The notes under the pieces were generated by a model that was not told where the DNA came from, searched no databases, and saw only the letters and a list, made by a program, of their open reading frames with translations. The position numbers and the translations under genes are program-made. A DNA stretch of 64,000 nucleotides from Streptomyces sp. ISL-98 (GTDB taxonomy: Bacteria > Actinomycetota > Actinomycetes > Streptomycetales > Streptomycetaceae): contig NZ_JAGGPB010000039.1 in the NCBI RefSeq assembly GCF_018614055.1, positions 62,001 through 126,000 on the forward strand, read 5' to 3'. How positions within the stretch are numbered: the first letter of the stretch is position 1; every line of letters begins with the position of its first letter. Positions 39,523-46,989 of this stretch are shown here, one piece after another.

Positions 39523-40437
39523 ATGACAGAGCGGAAGAAGACGACGGGAACGGCCTCCGGCCTTCCCGGCCCTCCGCCGACGGGCGCGAGCGCGCTGCCG
39601 CCCGGCACGTACGAGGGCAGCACCGTGCTGGTGACGGGCGGCGGGACGGGGCTCGGCAAGGCGATCGCGGCGGAGTTCGCGCGACTCGGTGCGGATCTGG
39701 TGATCGCGAGCCGCAGCTCGGAGCATCTGCTGCCGGCCCGGGAGGAACTGGCCGCGATCGGCGGCGGGGGCCGGGTCATGGCCGCGGTGTGCGACATCCG
39801 GGACCCGGAGCGGATCACCGAGGTCTTCGAAGCGGCCGAGGCGGCGTACGGCCTGCCGGACGTCCTGGTCAACAACGCGGCGGCCAACTTCCCTGTGCCC
39901 GCAGAGGACATGTCGCCGAACGCGTGGCGCTCGGTCGTGGACATCACGCTCACCGGAACGTGGTTCATGACGCGCGAGTTCGCCCGCCGCCATCTCGCAG
40001 CCCGGACGCCGGGTTCGATCGTCAGTGTGGGTGCCTCGTACGCGTGGACGGGCGGCCCGGGCTTCGCGCACAGTGCGGCTGCCAAGGCGGGCGTACAGAG
40101 CCTCGTCGAGACGCTGGCCGTCGAGTGGGGCCCGTACGGCATCCAGGTCAACGGCCTGGTGCCGGGCCTCGTCCCGCACGACGACATGACGGAGGCCATA
40201 CGCGGCCCGCTCGACGGGGTACCGGAGAAGGATGCGCGGCAGCCGGCCCTGAGAGTCGGGCAGCCGCGAGAGGTGGGCTGGGCGGCAACGTTCCTCGCGT
40301 CGCCGTACGCCAGATTCATCACCGGCCACACGCTGGTGGTCGACGGTGCGAACTGGCAGCGGCGGAGTGTGGTGAGCGCGCCGGTGGTGCCGGTGCGGGA
40401 GCAGTTGGGGAGGGGGGCGTTCGGGGGTGTGGGGTAG
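39523..40437 (+). CDS. SDR oxidoreductase, 2,4-dienoyl-CoA-reductase-like
   Basis: A 304-residue short-chain dehydrogenase. The cofactor motif is VLVTGGGTGLGKAIAAEFAR and the NNAG-equivalent is VLVNNAAANFPVPAEDM. At the catalytic site the usual YxxxK is replaced by HSAAAKAG, preceded by VGASYAWTGGPGFA. This is the pattern of the DECR/PECR group rather than classical SDRs. The C-terminus is SPYARFITGHTLVVDGA. Reduction of an unsaturated acyl-CoA is inferred, in keeping with enoyl-CoA hydratase and acyl-CoA dehydrogenase genes nearby. ATG 39523 gives the expected length, with a Pro-rich leader of about 25 residues. Confidence 0.83.
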   Translation: MTERKKTTGTASGLPGPPPTGASALPPGTYEGSTVLVTGGGTGLGKAIAAEFARLGADLVIASRSSEHLLPAREELAAIGGGGRVMAAVCDIRDPERITEVFEAAEAAYGLPDVLVNNAAANFPVPAEDMSPNAWRSVVDITLTGTWFMTREFARRHLAARTPGSIVSVGASYAWTGGPGFAHSAAAKAGVQSLVETLAVEWGPYGIQVNGLVPGLVPHDDMTEAIRGPLDGVPEKDARQPALRVGQPREVGWAATFLASPYARFITGHTLVVDGANWQRRSVVSAPVVPVREQLGRGAFGGVG

Positions 40438-40461
40438 CGGGGGTGGCCCTGCGGCGCGGGT

Positions 40462-40495
40462 GGCCCTGCGGGCGGCTGTTCCGCCCCGCAGGGCC
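40462..40495. terminator. Bidirectional terminator hairpin
   Basis: GGCCCTGCGGGCGG (40462-40475) pairs with CCGCCCCGCAGGGCC (40481-40495) with a single bulge and a 5-base loop, between convergent SDR and enoyl-CoA hydratase genes. Confidence 0.7.
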
Positions 40496-40504
40496 GGCCA
40501 GCCT

Positions 40505-41338
40505 CTACCTCCCCCCGAAATCCGCGCTGCGGCGAGCCGCCTTCGCCGCGTACCCCTCCCGCGCATCCTCCGACGTCAGCGTGAGCGCCGCCGTCATCGC
40601 CGTCCGCTCCAGCGCCCCCGCCATCGCCGCGTCCGCATAAGCGTCGACAGAACGCTTGATGCCCTGGACCGCGAGCGGCGCGTTCGCCGCGATCCCGGCC
40701 GCCGTCGCCTGTGCGGCGGCGGCCAGTTCGCCCACCGGTACGACCTCCTGCACGAGCCCCAGGCGTTCCGCCTTCGCCACGTCGATACGCCGCCCGGTCA
40801 GCGCAAGGTACTTCGCCCAGCCGGCCCCCGCCTCCCGCGCGATCCGCAAATCGCCGCCCGCGTCGACCGCGACCCCGAGCTGCGCCTCGGGCAGTGCGAA
40901 GACCGCGTCGTCCGCGGCGATCCGCAAGTCCGCCATGAGGGCCAGCTCGAAGCCGAAGCCCAGGCAGTAACCCTGCACGGCGGCCACGACGGGCTGCGGG
41001 AGACGGGCGAAGGCGGCGAACCTTTCGTGTGCCCAGCGGATGCCTTCGTAGTAATTACGTGTCCGCTCGGCCCCGGAGCGGCCCGTGATCCCGCCACCGG
41101 GCGCCGTGACGTCGATGCCCGCGCAGAAGGCCCGTCCCCCCGCCCGCAGCAGCACCACTCTCACCGTGTCGTCGAAGCGGACACGGTCCGCCATGAGGCC
41201 GAGCTGACGCGTCGACTCCCAGCTCCAGGCGTTGAGCCTGTCCGGCCGGCAGAGGGTGAGGACGCCGATGCCGTCCTCGATATCGAGGCGCATCCGCTCC
41301 TCACCCTCGGCGACCTCCGTGCCAATGGTGTCGATCAC
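40505..41338 (-). CDS. Enoyl-CoA hydratase/isomerase family protein
   Basis: A 277-residue crotonase-fold enzyme starting at GTG 41338 behind GGGGAGGGG. The CoA-binding and oxyanion segments are RAFCAGIDVTAPGGG and VAAVQGYCLGFGFELALMAD, followed by FALPEAQLGVAVDAGGDLRI. The helical end is normal. In the second catalytic position (AVDAGGD), Asp replaces the Glu of classical hydratases, so isomerase or another crotonase activity is possible. It is convergent to the SDR gene. Confidence 0.85.
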   Translation of the reverse strand: MIDTIGTEVAEGEERMRLDIEDGIGVLTLCRPDRLNAWSWESTRQLGLMADRVRFDDTVRVVLLRAGGRAFCAGIDVTAPGGGITGRSGAERTRNYYEGIRWAHERFAAFARLPQPVVAAVQGYCLGFGFELALMADLRIAADDAVFALPEAQLGVAVDAGGDLRIAREAGAGWAKYLALTGRRIDVAKAERLGLVQEVVPVGELAAAAQATAAGIAANAPLAVQGIKRSVDAYADAAMAGALERTAMTAALTLTSEDAREGYAAKAARRSADFGGR

Positions 41339-41395
41339 AGCACCGCACCCCTCCCCCACTCCTGACTATGCGTCAGGAAGGGTACGGGCCGGGGC

Positions 41396-42154
41396 TCAGC
41401 GGCTGAAGACCTCGAACGTGACAGCAGGCGTTCCACCGAAACGCGGCGCCGCCGCCTGCGCATGCCGGCTCAGGAAAGCGCGGCAATACGCCTCGGGGTC
41501 CTCGTCCGTCAACGCCTCGATGTAGGCCCGGTGTTCGAGCAGGGACTGCACGCCCCGCTCAAGCCCCGGCGTCGCGTCCACCGCGTGCGTCGGCGTGGCG
41601 GAGCCCGCGACCGCGACCCAGCGCACCCCGTCCCACGGTGCGAGGCCCTGCTCGGTGAGCTCGGGGAAGATCCACCGGTTCCCGGCGTCCCCGGCCGCGT
41701 CGAGAACGGCGCGGCCGACGGCCCGGTGGTCGGGGGTGTTCCACGCGATGCCGCCCCACGTGTCGCGGTGGTTGAGGGTGATGACGAGCTCGGGGCGGTG
41801 CTTGCGGACGGCGGCGGCGATGTCGCGGCGCAGCCCGATCCCGTACTCGATCACGCCGTCCTTGTGGTCGAGGAACTCGACCGCGCTCACGCCGACGACC
41901 GCCGCACTGGCCCGCTGCTCCTGCTCGCGCAGCGGCCCGCACTTGGCGGGCTCCAGCCCGTCGATCCCGGCCTCACCGCGAGTGGCGAGCAGATACGTCA
42001 CTTCGCGGCCGCCGTCGGTCCATCCCGCGATGGCTCCGGCGCACCCGTATTCGAGGTCGTCCGGGTGCGCCACCACGGCCAGGGCACACTGCCAGTCGGA
42101 GGGCATCGGTTGAAGTTGAAGCTGCTCAATCGGCTGTGCCGGATCGGTCGTCAT
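41396..42154 (-). CDS. PIG-L family deacetylase
   Basis: A 252-residue PIG-L/LmbE zinc deacetylase. The metal-binding motif is VAVVAHPDDLEYGCAG (HPDD), with the third histidine in WNTPDHRAVGRAVLDA. The family includes MshB and Mca of mycothiol metabolism and GlcNAc-PI deacetylases. This protein is shorter than MshB and lacks obvious assignment; hydrolysis of an N-acetyl sugar or thiol conjugate is likely. ATG 42154 has only a weak ribosome binding site. It is divergent from the osmoprotectant ATPase gene, 98 bases away. Confidence 0.83.
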   Translation of the reverse strand: MTTDPAQPIEQLQLQPMPSDWQCALAVVAHPDDLEYGCAGAIAGWTDGGREVTYLLATRGEAGIDGLEPAKCGPLREQEQRASAAVVGVSAVEFLDHKDGVIEYGIGLRRDIAAAVRKHRPELVITLNHRDTWGGIAWNTPDHRAVGRAVLDAAGDAGNRWIFPELTEQGLAPWDGVRWVAVAGSATPTHAVDATPGLERGVQSLLEHRAYIEALTDEDPEAYCRAFLSRHAQAAAPRFGGTPAVTFEVFSR

Positions 42155-42252
42155 GCGCGCAGGATAATAGGCGGCGAAGCGGTCCATGTGTGGTGACTCG
42201 TACAGTCGCGGCCGGTGTGCGCCCGGCCCCCGCCGCTTCTAGCGTGGCGTAC

Positions 42253-43416
42253 ATGATCCGGTTCGAGCAGGTCAGTAAGGTCTACCCGGACGGCACCACG
42301 GCCGTCCACGACCTGTCCTTCGAGGTGGCGGAGGGCGAGCTGGTCACCCTGGTCGGCCCTTCCGGCTGCGGCAAGACGACCACGATGATGATGGTGAACC
42401 GGCTGATCGAGCCCACCTCGGGCCGGATCCTCATGAACGGCGAAGACATCGCGGGCGTCGACCCCGTCAAGCTGCGCCGCCGTATCGGATACGTCATCCA
42501 GCAGGTCGGCCTCTTCCCGCACCGCACGATCCTCGACAACACCGCCACCGTCCCGTTCCTGACCGGCTGGAAGAAGCCGAAGGCGAGGCAGCGGGCGGCC
42601 GAGCTGCTCGACCTGGTCGGGCTCGATCCGTCCGTGTACGGCTCGCGCTACCCGGACCAGCTGTCCGGCGGCCAGCGCCAGCGGGTCGGCGTCGCCCGTG
42701 CGCTGGCGGCCGACCCGCCCGTACTCCTGATGGACGAACCCTTCGGAGCGGTCGACCCGGTGGTGCGCGAGCGTCTCCAGGACGAGTTCCTCGGCCTTCA
42801 GGCGACGGTCCGCAAGACGGTACTGCTGGTCACGCACGACATCGAGGAAGCGGTGCGGATGGGCGACCGTATCGCGGTGTACGGGGAGGGGCTCATCGAG
42901 CAGTTCGACACCCCGGGCACAGTGCTGGGCACGCCCGCGACCCCCTATGTGGCGCAGTTCGTGGGCGCGGACCGGGGCCTGAAGCGGCTGTCCGTCACCG
43001 AGATCGAGGCCGACGACCTGGAGCAGCCGCCGGTGGCCCGGCTCGACGAGGCGGCGCAGACGGCGGCGGCCGGGCTGCGCTCCGAGGGCGCCCGGTGGGC
43101 CGTCGTCCTCACCGACGGCGGTGACCTGCACGGCTGGGTGTCCGCCGACGAACTCGCCTTCGCGGGGCAGGGCGCCGAAGTCGGCGATCTGGCCCGACGG
43201 ATGGACGCCTGGGTTCCGGTGGGGGCGCCGCTCAAGCAGGCGTTCAGCGAGATGCTGCAGCACGACGCGGGGTGGGTGGCGGTACTCGACGGCGCGAAGT
43301 TCGTCGGCGTACTCACTCCGGCGAAGCTCCACGAGGCGCTGCGCCGCTCGGTCGACGCGGACGCGCAGGGCGTGCCGCGCGGTCAGGTGGACTTCGACTC
43401 GGTCGCGGACGCGTAG
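42253..43416 (+). CDS. Glycine betaine/choline-type ABC transporter ATP-binding protein (OpuCA/ProV-like)
   Basis: A 387-residue ATPase of osmoprotectant importers. Walker A GPSGCGKTT, signature LSGGQRQRVGVARAL, Walker B LLMDEPFGAVDP, H loop THD. The C-terminal 120 residues are a pair of CBS domains (RWAVVLTDGGDLHGWVSADE, GWVAVLDGAKFVGVLTPAKL), which in relatives sense ionic strength. ATG 42253 follows TAGCGT by seven bases, so the mRNA may be leaderless. Its permease and binding-protein partners are on the opposite strand (43833-46131), with a broken cupin gene between. Confidence 0.88.
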   Translation: MIRFEQVSKVYPDGTTAVHDLSFEVAEGELVTLVGPSGCGKTTTMMMVNRLIEPTSGRILMNGEDIAGVDPVKLRRRIGYVIQQVGLFPHRTILDNTATVPFLTGWKKPKARQRAAELLDLVGLDPSVYGSRYPDQLSGGQRQRVGVARALAADPPVLLMDEPFGAVDPVVRERLQDEFLGLQATVRKTVLLVTHDIEEAVRMGDRIAVYGEGLIEQFDTPGTVLGTPATPYVAQFVGADRGLKRLSVTEIEADDLEQPPVARLDEAAQTAAAGLRSEGARWAVVLTDGGDLHGWVSADELAFAGQGAEVGDLARRMDAWVPVGAPLKQAFSEMLQHDAGWVAVLDGAKFVGVLTPAKLHEALRRSVDADAQGVPRGQVDFDSVADA

Positions 43417-43490
43417 GGCTATTGACCGGCCTGGCGCGCGGACTCCAGGTTCCGCAGCGAGAAAGCGCTGGCCGCACTCAAGGAGGCTCC

Positions 43491-43869
43491 GTGCCGAGCG
43501 GATACGAAGGGCTGCCCGGCGGCATCGGCATCTCGCTGCTGCGGGTGTACGACTGGCCCTCCCCCGACGGGCTGCGCGGCGGCACGCACCATCTCCATCT
43601 CACGTGTTCCGAAAGGTACTTGGTGACCGGCGGCCGGGGCACGGTCCAGACCCCTCACCGCATCCGGCTTCCACGAGACATCCCTCGCCGAGGGCACGCC
43701 GGCCTGGTTCACGCCCGGCACCATCCACCGACTCGTCAACGACGGCGACTGCGGGTGCCTGGCGCAGGCGGCCGTATACGCCGAACAGCCCGCCGCGCAC
43801 GGCAGGTTCGGGATGTGCGGCCGGCTCGACGTCTACGACGCCGTGATCAGCTTCTTGGACTCCAGGTAG
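43491..43869 (+). pseudogene. Frameshifted cupin-domain protein gene
   Basis: GTG 43491 follows AAGGAGG. The frame reads GISLLRVYDWPSPDGLRGGT HHLHLTCSERYLVTGGRGTVQT, then breaks. Removing one C from the CCCC run at 43651-43654 restores LTASGFHETSLAEGTPAWFT PGTIHRLVNDGD, a cupin typical of streptomycetes. The tail (AQAAVYAEQPAAHGRFGM) no longer fits and runs to TAG 43867, overlapping the convergent binding-protein gene. A real mutation or a sequencing error in the C-run are both possible. Confidence 0.6.
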
Positions 43870-44783
43870 CCCCTGGCGACGTCTTCGGGCAGCCTGCGCC
43901 AGCTGTCCACCTGCTCGTTGAGGGACGCCAGGTCTTTCGTCGTCAGTACGGTGTTGAGCTTGTCCAGCGCGGCCGCGACCCCGGCGGACCCTGCCCGCGA
44001 CCTGTTCACCACGGGCACGATGTAGTCGGCGTTCTGGAGGTTTTTGTCGTCCGCCAGCAGCACCAGGCCGAAGTCGTCGAGGGTCGCGTCGGTGGTCGTG
44101 GTGAGCAGCATCTGGTCCTGACCGCTCTGGACGGCCTGCTTCGCCGGGGTCGTGCCGACGCCCTTGGGGTCGACGGCGGTGATGTCGATGCCGTACGTCT
44201 TCTCCAGGCCGGGCTCGCAGTACGGGCGCTTCACGCACTCGTCGCCCGCCACGAGGCGCACGGGCTGCGCCGATTTTCCGAGGTCGGTGAGGGTCTTCAG
44301 GCGGTACTTCGCGGCGTACGCACGGGTGACGGCGAAGGCGTTCTGGTCGACGGCCCTGCCCGGGGCGAGGACGGTGAGGCCGCGCGGGGTGGCGAGCTTG
44401 CGCAGGGCGGTCATGGTGGTGCCCAGGTCGGGTGAGCCGACGGGCCGGGCTTCGGGGCCGTCGGCCTTGGCGTTCAGCCAGTCCGCGAAGGTGGCGGCGT
44501 ATTCGGGGACGACGTCGATCTGGCCGCTTTCCAGGGCGGGTTCGTACAGCTCCCGGTTGGTGACGGAGAGGATCGTCGTCCCGTATCCGGCCCGGCCGAG
44601 CAGCAGGGCGTACATCTGGGCGAGCAGGTCGCTCTCGGTGAAGCCCGCCGATCCGATGGTCAGGTTGCGGCTGTCGCCGGGCGGGGCGGTGACCTCTCCC
44701 TGGTCCTCCAGCGAGGGTCCTGTGGTGCAGGCGGTGGCGGTGAGGAGGAACGTAACAGCGGCGGCCCGGGCGGCGGGTCTCAT
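43833..44783 (-). CDS. Glycine betaine/choline-type ABC transporter substrate-binding lipoprotein (OpuCC-like)
   Basis: A 316-residue binding lipoprotein of the OpuAC/ProX fold. The signal peptide ends with lipobox LTATAC (Cys19). The mature part opens with NLTIGSAGFTESDLLAQMYA, the classical start of OpuCC proteins, and continues with GQIDVVPEYAATFADWL, LAPGRAVDQNAFAVTRAYAA and QMLLTTTTDATLDDFGLVLL. Its ATG overlaps the permease stop by four bases (ATGA). It is the last gene of the minus-strand unit. Confidence 0.87.
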   Translation of the reverse strand: MRPAARAAAVTFLLTATACTTGPSLEDQGEVTAPPGDSRNLTIGSAGFTESDLLAQMYALLLGRAGYGTTILSVTNRELYEPALESGQIDVVPEYAATFADWLNAKADGPEARPVGSPDLGTTMTALRKLATPRGLTVLAPGRAVDQNAFAVTRAYAAKYRLKTLTDLGKSAQPVRLVAGDECVKRPYCEPGLEKTYGIDITAVDPKGVGTTPAKQAVQSGQDQMLLTTTTDATLDDFGLVLLADDKNLQNADYIVPVVNRSRAGSAGVAAALDKLNTVLTTKDLASLNEQVDSWRRLPEDVARGYLESKKLITAS

Positions 44784-45454
44784 CGCATGCCGCCCTTCGA
44801 GCACTGCGGAGCGAGCCGCTGCCCGATCTCGAACAGCGCCTCCACCAGCAGCGCAAAGACCGCGACCAGCACGGCGCCCGCGACCACCTGCGGCGTGCTC
44901 GCGAGATTGAAGCCCGCGGTGATGATCCGCCCGAGGCCGCCGCCGCCCGCCAGCGCCGCGATGGTCGCGGTCGCGACCAGCTGCACGGCCGCGATCCGCA
45001 CCCCGGTGAGGATCAGCGGCAGCGCGAGCGGAAGCTCGACGCGCCACAGCAGCTGGCCGCCCGTCATGCCCATCCCCCGGGCCGCCCGGACGATGTCGCG
45101 GTCGACGCCGCGCATGCCGACGTACGCGTTGGTGAGGAGCGGCGGTACGGCGAAGAGGACCAGCGCGATGATCGTCGGCCAGTCGCCGTACTCGCCGATG
45201 GGAGTGAGCAGCAGGAGCACGAGGACGGCGAAGGTCGGCACGGCGCGGCCGACGTTGGAGATGTTGACGGCGAGCGCGCCGCCCTTGCCGAGGTGGCCGA
45301 GTACGAGTGCGACGGGGAGTGCGATCAGGCAGCTGATCAGCAGGCAGACGACGGTGAGGAAGAGATGCTCGCCGAGCCGGCTCCAGACGCCGCTTTCGCC
45401 CGACCAGTTGGCGGAGTTGGTGAGCCAGTCCCAGGCCTCGGAGAGGATGTTCAC
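44780..45454 (-). CDS. Osmoprotectant ABC transporter permease (second)
   Basis: A 224-residue permease. GTG 45454 overlaps the first permease stop (GTGA). Five to six hydrophobic segments; the EAA loop is VDRDIVRAARGMGMTGGQLL WRVELPLALPLILTGV, and ATATIAALAGGGGLGRII follows, as in OpuCB/OpuCD proteins. Confidence 0.87.
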   Translation of the reverse strand: MNILSEAWDWLTNSANWSGESGVWSRLGEHLFLTVVCLLISCLIALPVALVLGHLGKGGALAVNISNVGRAVPTFAVLVLLLLTPIGEYGDWPTIIALVLFAVPPLLTNAYVGMRGVDRDIVRAARGMGMTGGQLLWRVELPLALPLILTGVRIAAVQLVATATIAALAGGGGLGRIITAGFNLASTPQVVAGAVLVAVFALLVEALFEIGQRLAPQCSKGGMR

Positions 45455-46131
45455 GCGCGCGACTCCCGCAACCAGGGGGTGAGCAGCCGCTGGACGCCGA
45501 GCAGCAGGAGGTCGGCGGCGACGGCGATGACGACGCACAGGACGGACGCGGTGAGGACCTGGGCCTTGAAGTACGTGTTCATGCCGGTGTAGATGAGGTT
45601 TCCGAGGCCGCCGTGGCCGACGATCGCGCCGATGGTGACGAGCGAGACGGCGGAGACCGTGGCGATGCGCAGGCCGGCCATGGCGGCGGGGAGCGCGAGG
45701 GGGAGCTCGACGGCGAGCAGCAGCCTGACCTGCCCGTAGCCCATGCCGCGGGCGGCCTGCCGGGTCTCCTCGGGCACGGCCCGCAGTCCGGCGAGGATGT
45801 TGCGTACGAGCAGGGTGAGCGAATAGAGCACGAGCCCTGCGACGACGAGCGAGGCGGAGAGGCCGTACACCGGCAGCAGCAGCGAGAACATCGCGAGCGA
45901 CGGAATGGTGTAGAGGACGGTCGTCACTCCCAGCACGGGTCCCGCCGCCCAGCGCTTGCGGCGTGCGGCGATGGCGAGGGGAACGGCGAGCACGAGGCCC
46001 AGGAGGACGGAGACGACGGTCAGCTGGAGGTGCTGCGCGACCGCGTCCAGAAGGATCTCGCTGCGCGTCGAGAGGTATTCGCCGCAGATCCACTCATTGC
46101 GCGCGAGGCAGTCGTCCGGGGGCGCGGTCAC
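45451..46131 (-). CDS. Osmoprotectant ABC transporter permease (first)
   Basis: A 226-residue permease starting at GTG 46131 (MTAPPDDCLARNEWICGEYL). EAA loop: VPEETRQAARGMGYGQVRLL LAVELPLALPAAMAGL, followed by LVTIGAIVGHGGLGNLIYTG. It is the first gene of the coupled permease-permease-lipoprotein unit. The ATPase for both permeases is the plus-strand gene at 42253. Two tandem 23-base repeats lie just upstream. Confidence 0.87.
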   Translation of the reverse strand: MTAPPDDCLARNEWICGEYLSTRSEILLDAVAQHLQLTVVSVLLGLVLAVPLAIAARRKRWAAGPVLGVTTVLYTIPSLAMFSLLLPVYGLSASLVVAGLVLYSLTLLVRNILAGLRAVPEETRQAARGMGYGQVRLLLAVELPLALPAAMAGLRIATVSAVSLVTIGAIVGHGGLGNLIYTGMNTYFKAQVLTASVLCVVIAVAADLLLLGVQRLLTPWLRESRA

Positions 46132-46177
46132 CCGTCCATTGCAGCCCGGGGGCGGGGGCGGCCGCGCGTATTGGTGG

Positions 46178-46223
46178 ACTGTTCGAGGTGCTCGCACGCC
46201 ACTGTTCGGGGTGCTCGCCCGCC
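46178..46223. repeat. Tandem 23-base repeat in the divergent promoter region
   Basis: ACTGTTCGAGGTGCTCGCACGCC (23 bases, 46178-46200) is followed directly by a second copy (46201-46223) with two changes. It lies between the permease gene (start 46131) and the tetR gene (start 46285), where it could hold direct-repeat operator sites. Confidence 0.85.
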
Positions 46224-46232
46224 GCCGTTGAA

Positions 46233-46264
46233 GCACTATGCTTGCAGTGGTCTGTGCGTAGTGC
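46233..46264. promoter_or_regulatory. Inverted repeat upstream of tetR
   Basis: GCACTATGC (46233-46241) and GCGTAGTGC (46256-46264) are inverted arms with one mismatch and a 14-base centre that contains a further CACT/AGTG pair. It lies 21 bases before the tetR start codon. A likely autoregulatory operator. Confidence 0.55.
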
Positions 46265-46284
46265 AACGAGCGGAGTACTTCCCC

Positions 46285-46860
46285 ATGGTGCGCAGGAACG
46301 ACGAGCGAAGGGCGGCCCTCGTCGACGCCGCCATCGAAGTACTGGCCAAGGAGGGTGCCCGAGGTCTGACCTTCCGGGCGGTGGACATCGAGGCAGCCGT
46401 GCCCACCGGAACCGCCTCCAACTACTTCGCCAACCGCGACGACCTGCTCACCCAGGCGGGCGCCCGTGTCTACGAGCGGCTCCAGCCCGACGAGGAGACC
46501 ATCGCGCGTCAGCGGGCGAGCGCACCGGACCGGGAGACGTACGCGCTGCTCATGCGCGAGGTGGTCGGCCGGGTCACTGCCTTCCGGACCGGCTATCTGG
46601 CGCTGCTCGAACTGCGCCTGGAGGCCACCCGGCGCCCCGAGCTGCGCGCGGTGCTGACCGAGCGCGTGCGTGCCGACGTCGACGCCAACGTGGCCTATCA
46701 CGAGGCTTCCGGCCTGCCCGGCGACGCGACCTCGGTCCGGCTGCTGTACCTGGCGTTCAACTGGCTCATCGTCGAACAGCTCACCCTGCCGGGAGTGTTC
46801 TCCGAGGCCGAGCGCGATCAACTCGTCACGGCCGCGGTCGAGCGCATCGTGACGCCGTAA
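46285..46860 (+). CDS. TetR-family transcriptional regulator
   Basis: A 191-residue TetR protein. HTH: RRAALVDAAIEVLAKEGARG and LTFRAVDIEAAVPTGTASNY FANRDDLL. The C-terminal ligand domain is all-helical (LLELRLEATRRPELRAVLTE). It is divergent from the osmoprotectant permease operon, so it may control that operon and itself through the repeats at 46178-46264 (inference). Confidence 0.88.
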   Translation: MVRRNDERRAALVDAAIEVLAKEGARGLTFRAVDIEAAVPTGTASNYFANRDDLLTQAGARVYERLQPDEETIARQRASAPDRETYALLMREVVGRVTAFRTGYLALLELRLEATRRPELRAVLTERVRADVDANVAYHEASGLPGDATSVRLLYLAFNWLIVEQLTLPGVFSEAERDQLVTAAVERIVTP

Positions 46861-46989
46861 CCCAGCCGCTGACCCACCCGCCGACTCGGCTGCTGAACCG
46901 CGCGCTGCCGAGGCGGCCGTCCTGTTCTCGCCCGCCCCCCGACGGCCGACCGGTGCTACAAATGACAACGTGGTCGATCGTTTCAACCC

